This document shows positions 27,668 to 39,573 of a stretch of DNA of 64,000 nucleotides, piece by piece. The notes under the pieces are model-generated. The model had not been told where the DNA came from, ran no database searches, and saw only the letters and a list, made by a program, of their open reading frames with translations. Numbering within the stretch: position 1 is the first letter of the stretch; each line of letters begins with the position of its first letter. Location: the NCBI GenBank assembly GCA_037013685.1, contig CM072919.1, forward strand, positions 51,082,116 to 51,146,115, in the 5' to 3' direction. This DNA is from Acridotheres tristis (Eukaryota; Chordata; Aves; Passeriformes; Sturnidae). Position numbers and translations under genes: made by a program.

Positions 27668-28479
27668 TTTCTTATTGCATAATTATTACTACCATTCAAC
27701 ATAATTTATTCTTCTTCCATTACTGAAGGAAGTATTTTTTTGTAGGAAAAGCAGAGCAAGAAATTATGTACTACTGATATTCTGTATTCTAGATTCGGCA
27801 TAGTTCATACACTTCTCTTACAGCAAATAATGTGCTATATGTATCTGCCTGACACTAGTTTTCTGTATCTTTTCTGATCTTTTTTTTGTTTTGTTCCTAT
27901 TATCTTAGATGGCTTGTAACAGCTGGTTCATGTGTTAAGAATCACCTGAAGGAGGTTTTCAGCCTGGATGATGGAGCTTTATACTGGAAAATTATTTCTC
28001 TCCCCTTGAATGTCAGGAATCTTTGTATTCATATGTTCATATGGAAATACACTTTCTTCAGCTCTGTTGATGCATAGCAGCATGTTCTCTAGTGTCTAAG
28101 ACTTGTTGAAGTGTGAATATCCACGAATATTAGGAACTCTGTAGCTGAAACTCTTCAAGTCTGAAAATGTCTCAAGATTCTCATTTTTAATGGGAAAGGA
28201 TGCATTTACATTTTTTTATAGGTTTGCTTTCAGTGAATACTTGTACTTCCATGAAGAGCAAGGATTTGCATGGTCTGAGTGGAAGAAGTGTAGAGAAAAA
28301 AAATGTGTATGTTTGAGAGGCAGTTTAAGAGAATGTGCCTATCATTAGTTATATATTTTAGCTACATCTGCTACTATGGTACTTAATTAGATTTCTTAAT
28401 ACATTTAGTCATTTGAGAGCTGCTTTGGTCTTATATGATCTTATATGTAGTGGTTTTGGCAGTGTGCAACTTACGATCA

Positions 28480-30082
28480 TGGACTGGTGGATGTTGTCAG
28501 GGAGTAGAATGATCCCCGTTATCCAGGAGGAAGCAATCAGAGAACTGCTGAGACACTTGGATATTCATAAATCTATGGGACCAGACGGGATCCACCCCAG
28601 GGTGATGAGGGACCTGGCAGATGAGCTTGTAAAGCTGCTCTCCATCATTTACCAACAGTCCTGGCTCACTGGGGAGGTTCCAGATGACTGGAAGCTGGCC
28701 AATGTGACTCCCATTCAATAAAAGGGTGGGAAGGAGGATCCTGGTAATTACAGGCCAGTTAACCTGCCCTCAGTAGCAGGTAAGGCAATGGAACAGTTTA
28801 TACTGAGTGTCATCACACAGCCCTTACAGGACGGCTGGGGTATCAGACCCAGCCAGCCTGGGTTTAGGAGGGGCAGGTCGTGTTTGACCAACCTGATCTC
28901 CTTTTATGACCAGGTGACCCAGCTGGTGGATGCAGGAAAGGCTGTGGATGTTGTACCTGGACTCCAGCAAGGCCTTTGGCACTGTCTCCCACAGCACACT
29001 CCTGGAAAAGCTGCAGCCCATGGCTTGGACAGGAGCACTCTGTGCTGGGGTAAGAACTGGCTGGATGGCCAGGCCCACAGAGTGCTGGTGAGCAGTGCTG
29101 CATCCAGCTGGGAACCATCACCAGTGGTGTCCCTCAGGGGTCTGTGCTGGGGCCAGTCCTATTTTATTGATGACATGGATGAGGATATTGAGTCTTTCAT
29201 TAGTAAATTTGCAGATGACACTAAGCTGGGAGCATGTGCTGATCTCTTGGAAGGTAGGAGGGCTCTGCAGACAGACCTGGAATGGTTGGATGGATGGGCA
29301 GGGTCCAGTGGGATGAAGTTTAATAAGTCCAAGTGCTGAGTCCTGCATTTTGGCCACAATAACCCCCTGCAGCGTTACAGGCTGGGGCTGGTGTGGCTGG
29401 ACAGTGCCCAGGCAGAAAGGGACCTGGGGGTGCTGGCCCACAGCCAGCTGAACATGAGCCAGCAGTGTGCCCTGGTGGCCAAGAAGGCCACTGGCATCCT
29501 GGCCTGTGTCAGGAGCAGTGTGGCCAGCAGGAGCAGGGAGATCATTCCCTGTACTCAGCACTGGTGAGGTCACACCCTGAGTGCTGTGTCCAGTTCTGTC
29601 CCCTCAGTTTAGGAAGGACCTTGAGACACTTGAGTGTGTCCAGAGCAGGCAACGAGGCTGGTGAGGGGTTTGGAACACAAGCCCTGTGAGGAGCAGCTGA
29701 GGGAGCTGGGGTTGTTTAGCCTGGAGAAAAGGAGACTCAGGGATGACCTTACCACTCTCTACAACTCCCTGAAAGGTGGTTGTGGTCAGGTGGGGTTGGT
29801 CTCTTTCACCAAGCAGCAACTGACAGAACCAGAGGACACAGTCTCAAACTGCGCCAAGGGAAATCCAGGCTGGATATTAGGAAAAATATTTTTACGGGAA
29901 GTGTGATGAAGTACTGGAATTTTCTGCCTTGGGAGATGGTGGAGTCACCATCCCTGGATGTGTTTAAAAAAAGATTGGATCTGGCACTCAGTGCCATGGT
30001 TTAGCTGAGATGTTAGGGCATGGGTTGGACTCAATGGTCTTGAAGGTCTCTTCCAAACTAGTGATTCTGTGATTTTGTGATA
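28480..30082 (+). mobile_element. CR1 LINE, 5'-truncated, ~1.6 kb, with broken ORF2
   Basis: The longest transposon copy here, in the same direction as PTPRD. Conceptual translation in shifting frames gives the CR1 ORF2 reverse transcriptase in order: HKSMGPDGIHPRVMRDLA (about 28565-28620), VPDDWKLANVTPI, GNYRPVNLPS, then motif A as YLDSSKAFGTVSH (about 28953-28991), where the family normally has FDTVSH, and the active-site FADD box in SKFADDTKLG (about 29202-29230). Stops (for example TAA at 28719-28721) and frameshifts break it. After the C-terminal region ([16 protein letters not shown], about 29722-29770) comes the CR1 3' UTR and the tail GTGATTCTGTGATTTTGTG at 30061-30079. It is dead as a coding element, and its left boundary is approximate. 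Confidence 0.93.
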
Positions 30083-30261
30083 AAGTAATGGTAAAACGTA
30101 TGCTTGTCAGTACTTGTAAGTTCATTTCTCTTTAAAAAAACACTCTTCTAAATCACTAGTGAGTTATTTCACACTCATGTGCCTGCTTCATTCATCTTGC
30201 CATCTTTAGTGGCAGGCAAGAGAACATTAGATAATTACTGGTGAAAGCTGTTCTCATGTGT

Positions 30262-30610
30262 ATCAGCGATGGAGAGAGGGGGATGACTGAGTTGTGATCA
30301 GAAGACAAATTTATTGAGGCTACAGGGGGTTTTATAGGTTTTACTTGTAGGGCTCTTATATAGGGTTATATTTTGGTAACAATTTCCCATTGTGTACACA
30401 TCACATCACCTGGTAAAAGTTTCACATTTCTTGGTCTCTTCTTGCCCAGGAAGCAGTTACCTTGGGTCTGTCTCTCCTATGGTTTCTGCTTGATAAGGCC
30501 TAAGATACCAGGCCCCTTTATCAGTTCCATTGTACTCTATTGTTTTCATTTCCCTTATACAGTTAGTGGCACAGAAAAGCTCTCATTGGGTGCAGGTGAA
30601 TATATTCTAC
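30262..30610 (-). mobile_element. Probable solo LTR of an endogenous retrovirus, antisense
   Basis: Read on the minus strand, the segment has a TATAAAA box (reverse complement at 30330-30336), then an AATAAA signal (reverse complement at 30310-30315) and a pyrimidine-rich stretch ending near 30262. That order and spacing is what the promoter and poly(A) region of a short avian LTR looks like. No internal retroviral genes flank it, so if real it is a solo or fragmentary LTR. The outer end is not defined, and I cannot assign a family. It could instead be chance spacing of two AT-rich motifs. Confidence 0.4.
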
Positions 30611-33600
30611 TAGGGAAAAGATCAACCCTTGGAACTTAGAGCTATGTGGATAAGAGGAAGATGATGACTATGAGTTGAGGGCCCATCAAAGGTATATTAG
30701 AAAATAACTGTGACAATAAAAACTGTAATTGTATTTCTGGGGAGAGCTAGTATTATTATCACCATACTTTGCCATGTTAAAGTTTTTTTTTCCAAATAAT
30801 TTAAACAAGCAAGGAAGAAATTACTCTTACTAAAGAGAAATCAAACACAGACCAAAAAGCTAAAGCAAAAACACATTTGGCAAAAAATTTCAAAATTGAC
30901 TTGTTGACATTTAATGTTAAATTTTGGATGACTCAAGGGAATTGAGATTTTTTTTTTAAAAAGAACATAGAATTTTTAACGTCTCCCACTGTGAGAGCTA
31001 AAGACTGGGATCTTAACGTAGAATAAAACATTTGGAAAGAATTCTTATCAGAAAGTAGTGTCTTACCAATTAATTTGTGTTATCTGGTCCTCTGCTGCCA
31101 GTGAAGTCCAATAGAAAACATTGTTTGATCTCTCAGAAAGATAAATTGGACTCGAAATTGTTAGGAGTATTGGGAATATAAGGTTTATGATCACAGAGCA
31201 AAAGAGGGTAGGAGGCACATAAGGACACATCTCTGAAGAAGACCTCTCGTTCTGAGAAAGATCAATAGGCAAAAAGGACAAAAGATGCAGTTCAATCGAC
31301 TTACGCTTTGTGTGCTCTTCCAGAAGGTCAAATCCACATCAACCTGAAATCAGGTTTTCTTTCTAAAAGATTTGATACTTATTTTCATCAGTTTCCACTT
31401 TCAAATAATATATATACTATGCTACAAATTGAGTTTCTTATTGAACACTTAGTGTCTGCTTCCAGCAGCAGTCCTCTGCATCATGTAGCTCTCACAGAAA
31501 GTATTTTTGAAAAATTATGCCATAATTGAAGTTTATATTAGATAAACTAGTGCATTAAAAAAATTTTTAAAAATCTGCACCTAAAGGAGCATGCACTTTT
31601 TTTTTCCCCAGCCTAACTGAAAAGGAGCAGTTGTCTATAGCCTTCTAAGTCCAAGTATATTCTTAACATTAGATTACTCTACAAAATAAAAATAAACAAA
31701 CATTTTCTATCATTTTCAAGCTGGTCAAATTTTGTTGTTAGCAAACTGCAAGCTGCTTAATTTTTCAGGAATGCTTTCTGGAAGCTGGCACTGCTTCCAT
31801 GAGCCTACAATTTATATGTGAGATCTGCAGGGTGAGGAAGAGAATAACATATTTAGGGGTGCAAAGGCACAGCTACACTTTTCTCTTTTGTTTTAATTAA
31901 AGATTCATTTTTATTAATTTTCAAAAACCCAGGTTTAGTTAGAGGTTTATACTAAATCTGTAGTTTCTAAGCTTAAAATTTACAGTATCAACATTGTCCA
32001 TGAAAGAATGTGTCATTTTATGGGAATTAATAAATAATAAACACAACTTGTTTGTTTAAAATACAGGTAACCAATATGGACATGTTGTGGTGCTTCTATA
32101 TTAAGAATAAAGTGAAACTATATTCACTATAATTATATTTAAATACCTCAGTTGAAAACATGCTTTTCAGTTTGGTTTACGAAGACCAAGGGGCCCATGC
32201 TAGGAATCTTGCAAATATATAACAGATGTTTGTGAACTATTTGCAATACTTACTCTTTCAGTAAATGACACAAAGAAGTAATTTTTTAATTACTCAATAA
32301 GACACTCAATAAGATAATTTCTTCACTATCAATTCAATTTTTTAATAGTACTGTATCAATAAACATCTTTGTTATTTTGTTGCAATTCCTTATCTCTAAA
32401 TGAAACTATCATTTCTTGTAAAAAAATTGTTTCCCTTTGCTTTGCCACTAATGAATTTTTATCACCTGCTTCAGTGGCTAGAATTCTTCTCCTCTCTATC
32501 TAGATTACTTGTTCTCAGACTGTGATTTGTGAACCATTAATGATCTGTGACCTCTGAGCCTCAAAATAAAATGATCTGTGAGCAAAAGCTATTTAGGTCT
32601 GAGAGTCGGAAAGCATACCAAGTCTTTCTTCAATAAGTATTGTGCAGAATGAAGAACGTGGAGAGCACACGAGAGTTTCAAAGACACATATCTTCATTTT
32701 CCATTTTGGGGAAATAATCAGTTTTTCTCATCGAGTAGCAGGACAAATCACTTTTTTTTTACTGGAAATGTGGTGCAATACTGCAATACTCTGCTTTTGT
32801 TGTTTTTTTGCACTTAGTATATTCTCATTGAATTTGGTATGAGTCTGGCTTGGAGTGATTAATGAAGACATTTATTTAAAAAAAACAATGTGTTCTTACT
32901 GGACTGAGTTTAAACTAACTTCTTTTCTGAACTGTAGGCAGGGCTGATTGGTAAGAATGTATTCTTATAAATAGAAAAGGGATTGACTCTCTGTTTCACC
33001 CATCAGCCACTGGAAGTAAAATGTTTTCAATTACTTGACCCCCATACTGCTTTGTACTACATTTTCTGGTGGGTTTAGGGCTTCAGCATTTCTATTTTCT
33101 TAACAGCTTTCATTGCCTTAGCAATGATGTAAAAATATAGTTCTCTATGTGTCATCTTACACAGAATTATTGCATTTTGTTAATATTCTAAACTGTGGCA
33201 TTTTAAAATTAAGATTCATTAAGAATGAAATGCTTCATGTTTTTTAAAATTTGATGGATGAACTCCCTCCAAACCATGCATTTAAATGCCTGTGGACCCA
33301 ATTTCATTATATGCTTCCTCTCTGATGAGCACTGATCTCAGAAGGAATTTTTTTTTCTCACAGTCTACTTAATAGTTGCTGATGCCCTTTCATTTATCAG
33401 TGTGCTGAAATTATTTCTAAAAAAATACTTACTTGTACTGAACTATACATAATAAATATTAACATCAAAGCAGTAGTTTATAGGTTTGAGGATTAATGTG
33501 AAATATGACAAGTATTAAAAAAAATGTTCCATCTATGTTGAAGGGATTAGTACTGTTATTAAATTATGGACTGTGAAAAGGGAAGATATAGGTCATACTT

Positions 33601-33871
33601 TAAGTTTCTATATATTGTTTTTTTCTTCAGTGTATCTATGCTTATTAGTATTTCTCAGTAATCTGTCCTACTGAGCTTGCCCATTATAGAAGAAGACATT
33701 ATATCATCTACTAGCAGAAGAGCAGTTCTTGTGGATGATAAAAAAAATTTCTTGTGTTGGACGTTGGCCATTCTATCTTTACACACTTTTAAAACCTATA
33801 GTGATATACAGTCAAATATGTAATAAATTTCAGTATGAAATGATTAAATGATAACATATTTTCCACTGCAG

Positions 33872-33991
33872 GTGAAGTGTGATCAGTACTGGCCAAGCAG
33901 AGGCACAGAAACTTATGGACTAATCCAAGTGACCCTTTCAGACACTGTTGAATTGGCAACATACTGTGTTCGTACGTTTGCACTTTACAAG
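33872..33991 (+). CDS. PTPRD: PTPRD exon 3 of window: D1
   Basis: This 120-nt exon is exactly 40 codons (residues 101-140), starting [17 protein letters not shown] and ending CVRTFALYK. It is phase 0 at both sides, with acceptor CCACTGCAG and donor AAG|GTATAT. KCDQYWP is a core PTP motif, also present in the matching D2 exon as KCHQYWP. The CVRTFALYK ending favours PTPRD over PTPRS (FSLHK). Residue 123 is Ser (codon TCA at 33938-33940), where I recall Leu in human PTPRD and PTPRS (TLLDT). The shift from Leu to Ser needs only one transition. Confidence 0.97.
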
Positions 33992-34044
33992 GTATATATA
34001 CTTACATATATTTACTATATACTTTTAAATTGAAAGGCTGGCAG

Positions 34045-34215
34045 TTTTTCCCCTCCCCGCCCCTCCTATTCCTTCCTTCCAACCTCCCTCCTGTCACCTT
34101 GTCCTCCTTCTTCCTTTTGCTTCTTGCCTTACCTGCGTGCCTTTTTCCCTTACTTCCTGTTTCCTTTTTTCCCCTTCCCCTCCTTTCACTTTTCTCCCTT
34201 GTTCCCTTCTAACTT
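34045..34215 (+). repeat. Long pyrimidine-rich tract
   Basis: About 170 nt made almost wholly of C and T, with words such as CCTCCTTCTTCC and TTTTTTCCCCTTCCCCTCC and only scattered purines. It lies in the sense RNA just downstream of an exon donor. Such tracts can bind PTB-type splicing factors or form triplex DNA, but nothing here proves a function. It is well separated from the acceptor at 34568-34569, which has only a weak pyrimidine run of its own. Confidence 0.85.
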
Positions 34216-34333
34216 CACTGAACATTGAGATTTCTACAGAGCACATTTTCCTGATAACATGTTTTGTAACTTATTGCAGAGCTCTGAACGTGAAAAACCT
34301 GAATACTAAGTCTGTGGCACTTGTGGTACACAG

Positions 34334-34396
34334 TACAGTGCACAGTACAGTTAAAGATCTTAACAATACAGTGCACAGTACGGTTAAAGATCTTAA
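34334..34396 (+). repeat. 33-bp-period tandem duplication
   Basis: A 30-nt unit beginning TACAGTGCACAGTAC at 34334-34363 recurs at 34367-34396 with one A-to-G change, separated by CAA. Each unit contains the palindromes GTGCAC and AAGATCTT. A third partial unit (ACACAGTACAGT) precedes the first copy at about 34329. Because the period is a multiple of three, the frame stays open across it. Confidence 0.9.
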
Positions 34397-34569
34397 TTGT
34401 TTGAATCTGTAATTTGGATTTTTCCTCTGTAGCCTGAATTCTTTTTCTTGCTGGCCCCAAATATTTGAAACAATTTTCACTGGTATATATGCTTCTGCAG
34501 TTGTTTCACTGAAAAGTGCCGATACCATCCCTAGTAGCAGTTTTGTCATGAAACTTTTAAATTTCATAG

Positions 34570-34724
34570 AATGGCTCAAGTGAGAAAAGGGAAGTGAGGC
34601 AATTCCAGTTCACTGCTTGGCCCGACCATGGTGTCCCAGAACACCCAACACCATTCTTGGCTTTCCTGCGACGAGTCAAGACTTGCAACCCACCCGATGC
34701 TGGACCTATGGTTGTGCATTGCAG
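34570..34724 (+). CDS. PTPRD: PTPRD exon 4 of window: D1 WPD loop and catalytic Cys
   Basis: This 155-nt exon encodes residues 141-191 ([20 protein letters not shown] to GPMVVHC) and two bases of the next Ser codon. The WPD loop is at 157-159, with general acid Asp159. The nucleophilic Cys191 of [10 protein letters not shown] is the last complete codon, so the catalytic signature is split by the next intron. The acceptor is TTTCATAG and the donor TGCAG|GTAAGC, giving a phase-2 intron. PEHPTPF and GPMVVHC favour PTPRD. The exon has the same length and end phase as the matching D2 exon at 59373-59527. Confidence 0.98.
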
Positions 34725-36974
34725 GTAAGCCCAGGAGTTTCTTCAAAGCATGTTATGTCGAGGTTACTGCTTTCTGTTTTGTTGCAGATTAAAAGTATGA
34801 TTTTCTTTCAAAAAGACTTCTGAGTCTGCCAGAGAAAAAGGTGGTTGCACTGCAACTCAGGGACCTGAGTATGGCACTACTAACTTGGGTAGACTAGAAT
34901 GATTTTATTTGGTCTATGCAGAATTAATTTAATTTTAGAACATCTAAAGATCTCCAGGGACAATGTCTGCAGGGAGAATACAAATGTATCTGTGGCATTC
35001 AGAATGTGACGTAGAAAAGGAAGGGGATGATATTGGCTTAAGAGCCTGTTGAAGAAAGTGTGTTTTAAGCAATGAAACGCTTTTTGAAATTATTACTTAC
35101 ATTGTGTGAGAAAGTAGCAAACATGAGAATTAAGGTAGATAAATTCAAAGTTTCATTGAAAAGAGGTAAGATCTGAATCTGTATTCAAGGTTAAATCCTC
35201 AGTTTAGGAATTTAAGGAGTTGAAAATGCAAAGGAGTTATCTGGGGAACAAGCTGAACCCAGTTGCAGGGAAATGAGTACTCCATGCTTTTTTGCAAAGT
35301 AGCAAACCTCTTCGGTCATTATAAGGTATGAATTAATAAAACTGGAAGAAAAATGTCAACTGCACATCGTGTTTTGGGGCGAAGGAAAATGAAGAGGAAG
35401 AGATACAGCTTCTTTGGAACTTGCTGAACAGATCTTTGAGAAAGCCTTAAAATAATGTTGATAAGTACATTATCAGAATATATGTACTAATTCTGGTAGA
35501 AATAAACTCCAAGATGAGTTCCCTCATTCAAGGGCTATATTGTCATACATTGTATAGCTTGCTGTGTAGCCCTTTTCAAAGCAACATCACATCCTAACAT
35601 CACTGTTTCTTGTGAACTTCATTTTGGAATACCTTAAGTTAGTAAGGCTGAGAGTTACTCCACGTGGATCGCTGAGGTTACAAATGCTTAGCATATTTGA
35701 AAACCTGTCTTGCTTTTGTCATCCAAAACCTGAGGAATAGTAATTACAACATAGTACCATGTCTAGTTCTGACTTCTTAAAACACTGATAACCCAGCCAT
35801 GGAATCTGATAATTTAAGCATAAAGTGATTGAAAGAAGCTCCTGTATACAAGACAGAAGAGTAAATTCAACAGGAACACAGAATAAGCAAAACTTAAATG
35901 TTGAAAGGCAGAGACTGTTTGCAAAATACCAGAGAACATTGAACACAGATATTAAATGTTTATTGAAACACCAGGATTAAAAACGTGGAATAATTATAAA
36001 TAACAACACAAGTATATTCATAACGTTTGCTGAGTTTTTCTTTAACAGAGACAAATCTTTTTGTACTTGCATTTACAGGGTCTTAAAACGTTTTGATTAT
36101 TGTCTAGGGTTTTAGATTTCCTCAGATACAATTTCGTTAGCTTGATCCATATATAGCATACCTCCAAAGTCGCTCAACAGTGAAGATGCTACACTCTAAA
36201 TCAGAACTAAACTAAATAGGAGAAATTAATCTTCCCACTCTGGAAAATCTCTTAATATAATAGCCTAAATTACCACAATGCAAAAATAGGCAAATTAAAT
36301 CAGTTCTTATGGCTAGTCATTGGAAAAGATGAAATAAAATGCATTGCTTGTTATCACTCAGTGGTACTGATGAAGTACCATTATTCACCAAGGCCATTAT
36401 TTTCTCTTTGTCATTAGTTTTGCTTTGCTTTTTATTGAAAGTGATTGTCATGTTAGGTAGTATGATTTTATGCCTAAAGTACTTTCTTATCCCAAATTCC
36501 TATTAATTTATTTATCAATAATTTATCTGCAATAAGCATAGTCTGCTAAACATAAGCTTTTTGCCTTATGTATAGTTACTTGCGACCAGGATTTCAGTCA
36601 CTTCATACAATCTAACTTCTAAGAAACAGACTTTCACGTATCCTATTATTTTAATAGGGTTTTGAAATTCCACTCCTAACAATTTGTCTATGAGCAGAAT
36701 TAATGAGACGAGGTTTCTGAAAAATTTAAAAATTTATGTCTCTGTAATTAAAACAGACTGGACATTTAGCATCAAGTGTTCTGGACAGTCCAAAGTTTAT
36801 GAATGTGCTAATTAACTCCACAATGCAATGTGTTGACTATCCAACTCATAGACTAACAAGAGTTACTAAAGTGTTTCTCACAAGAGTAATGTTAATGTGT
36901 CACTTTTCAGGCATACTGTAGCAACATTATATTCAGAGGTTTGTATTGACTTATTATTTTGAATTCAACCTGAT

Positions 36975-37070
36975 TTTCTTGGGGCTGTCTTGTGCAGTGC
37001 CAGGGGTCAGACTTCAATAATCCTTATAGGTTCCTTCCAACTCAGGTCATTCTATGATTCTGTGGTTATT
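36975..37070 (+). mobile_element. CR1 LINE tail fragment
   Basis: About 95 bp of CR1 3' end: GCAGTGCCAGGGGTCAGACT, then TTCCTTCCAACTCAGG and the terminal TTCTATGATTCTGTGG. Only the extreme 3' end is present. Confidence 0.8.
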
Positions 37071-39121
37071 AAATCGGTTTTTAAAAAATCAGAAAACAGC
37101 TATAGAGCATCACCAAAGTATTTTTAGGCTAAAGGATATGTCTTTCATACAACATGAAAATTCTTCCCATTTGGTTTGAAATTAAAGTACTGGAGATTTC
37201 ATTTCAAGGTCATAAAAAAAGAATTTAAAGCAGATATAGTTTTGCACATTACCTATTTTTTAATTAGAATTTGCTTTCCTTTTCTTTTTTCCTTCTCTTC
37301 TCTGTTGCACACTTCATACGTTTCTCCATTTCAGTCTTTCCTTTGCTTATTAGAAATCATTTAACACTTTTATCAATTTTTTTCTCTACAAGTCTGGATT
37401 GATCCTTATTCTGTAGACCCCATTAAGTATATTCTAGTTGTGTCTTTCAATTCGATTGTTTTCCCAAACTTATTTCACTGTTGATATCACATTTTTGAAC
37501 CATTTAAATGAAATATGTTCCTACCTTAGTATTTTTTCTGAGGTAAGATTGTCATTCTAATCGTAATTGTCATTCTAATTTTTCCAAGCATCTCCTTTAA
37601 CTGCCCTCTACTAGTTACTGTTTTCCCACTGAGATACTTTTCTGTTCTCGAAAACTCCTTGGTTTTCATTTGTTCCTTTCCTGTCCCCTAGTCTGCCCCT
37701 GCAACATTTTTAATATTCCTCTTGTCCTTGTTCTATATCTTGTCTGTCATTGTCTTCCATTTTGTGTTCAGGACTACCTAAATCCCTTTTCATTAAATTC
37801 CCCCATTTCATCATCCAGATTTAAAAAGTACTTAAGACTTTTCTAACTAGAGCCAAACAATATAATACAGAACCATATCTTATATCCTTTGCTTATGGTA
37901 GACAGTCTTTTCAATGATATCTCACTGAAGTAGTAATCTGAGTTTAGTTTCTAGAAGGAATACAGGATTTATAGTGGCAATTTTAAGCCATCTGAGACAT
38001 CACTAATACCTTCTTTTATATTTCTTCCAATACTTACCAAGCTATCAGAGCTCAGGAAATTATAATAATCACATGTTACAGAAGTATAAACAGAATAGGA
38101 GTTGCCTTTCAAAATGTGTTTGATAAAAAGAAAGAGTAGGCTTGAAGTATCTGTGGAATCCTTTTTCTGCAAACTCTTAAACCATAGAAACTGAAAAACA
38201 AAGCTACCAGACAACTAAGTACAGGAAGAATTTAATTTTCACCCTGTGTGGGTGAGGAATACAAGAGCCACCTGTCTGTATTTGGTTCTTACAAAGTAAA
38301 CCCTTATTTATTCTGTATTTATCAGTAGGTATTGCAAGTGAAAGGTTTAGCCCAGGCTTTTCCTTATTGCATATCTACTCATCTGCCTTAAGACTGATCA
38401 GCAGTTGTCTTTGAATCCATTTCATGTTAAGGGATTAAATTGTTTTTCTAGTTTGCTCCGTGGTTTTGGGGTACAGCTAAGTGTCCAGTATACTGGTATC
38501 AATATACCGGAATATCCTGCATTCTTGATTCTTGGTTCATGAGTGGCCCCATACCAGTTTGTATCAAAGCCTCATTTTTTGGTTAGCCATTTTAATATCC
38601 TGTTCCTATGAAATGGTTTTTTGTGTGTGAAGAAATTATTTAATAATTACAATGTGCTTAATGGGAAGAAGTCTGATCTGAAAACACCTGACTACTGAAG
38701 AACTCACTCTGTAGATACTTGAATAACCTCTGTTCACATACAAGTGACCAGAAAAGGAAAACTTAGTTCTATCTAGTGAAATTAACTGAGAATATACATG
38801 CCACATACTACATGCTACATTACTAAACTTGCTAAGATGAGTTCTGATAAATGTATGTCAAAGCTATTGAAATGGTAATCTTCTTAATAATTTCTGTGTG
38901 ATAATAGCAAAGAAATACAGAATGATATGATCAGAATTTCCAAAACACTGGTAATTATTTATTACAAACGTATATGCAGCAGGTATCTTTGCATGTCATT
39001 TAGACATCTACTTTTGGTAACAGTTTCTCTGTACAGTATTGAATTGGAATGTAATACAGAAGTCAAAAACATGTTGAGAATTTCATAAGGATGTTCTACC
39101 AGTCAGAGCTTTTACTTTGGC

Positions 39122-39573
39122 TGTGGTTTAACCTCAGCCAGCAGCCAAGCCCCACACAACTGCTTACTCACTCCCATACCAGCTGGATTGGGAAGAGAAT
39201 CAGAAGAGTAAAAGCTGGAAAACTCATAGGTTGAGATCAAAGCAACTTAATAGGGAAATCAAAAGCTGCCCACACAAGCAAAGCAAAACAAGGAATGTAG
39301 TCATTTATTCAGTGCTTCCCATGGGCAGGCAGGGCCCCATCACACATGATGATGATTCAGGAAGACAAACACCATTGCTCCAAATGTCTCCCCCTTCTTC
39401 TTCTTCCCCCCACCTTATATATTAAGCATGATGACATATGGTCTGAAATATCCCTTTTGTCAGTTTGGGTCACCTGTGTCTCCTCCCAGCTTTCCTTGAG
39501 CTGCACTACACACTGAAACAGAGGCAAGAAGTCTGTGAAGAAAATAATTTCTACCCCAGCCAAAACCAGCACA
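39122..39573 (-). mobile_element. Solo LTR, avian ERVL-like
   Basis: On the + strand the block opens with TGTGGTTTAACCTCAGCCAG and closes with CCCAGCCAAAACCAGCACA, the two ends of a common avian ERVL-type LTR (GGTTTAACC at one end, GGTTTCAGCTGGG-like at the other). On the minus strand, which I take as sense, the LTR runs TG...CA and has a TATATAAG box (reverse complement at 39414-39421) and the TGACCCAAACTG block typical of the family (reverse complement near 39463-39475). No internal retroviral region is present, so it is a solo LTR. No exact 5-bp target duplication is visible at these ends, so the edges may be off by a few bases. Confidence 0.8.

Larger units (their letters stand above)
18452..33871 (+). 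other. PTPRD: PTPRD intron, 15.42 kb
   Basis: GT-AG phase-0 intron (GTAAGA ... CTGCAG). It contains a purine-rich stretch with a short CAG run at about 19300-19390, a short perfect inverted repeat at 22508-22528, a G/T-rich run at 22048-22100, an antisense CR1 tail at 25556-26005, a (CTA)n run near 27650-27667, the large CR1 at about 28480-30082 and a probable LTR at about 30262-30610. The rest holds nothing I can name. Confidence 0.9.
33992..34569 (+). other. PTPRD: PTPRD short intron, 578 bp
   Basis: Phase-0 GT-AG intron (GTATAT ... TTTCATAG). Much of it is unusual: a ~170-nt pyrimidine tract starts about 50 nt after the donor, and a 33-bp tandem duplication follows. It contains no gene. 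Confidence 0.95.

Noticed and set aside
28788..29339. 183-codon open frame that looks like a gene
   Set aside because: It is part of the CR1 ORF2 remnant, frameshifted inside, and not a host gene.
34030..34412. Leu/Pro/Phe-rich open frames in the 578-bp intron
   Set aside because: They come from the pyrimidine tract and the 33-bp duplication, not from coding sequence.
38485..38496. Perfect palindrome CCAGTATACTGG
   Set aside because: Twelve bases, isolated; such palindromes occur by chance at this scale.
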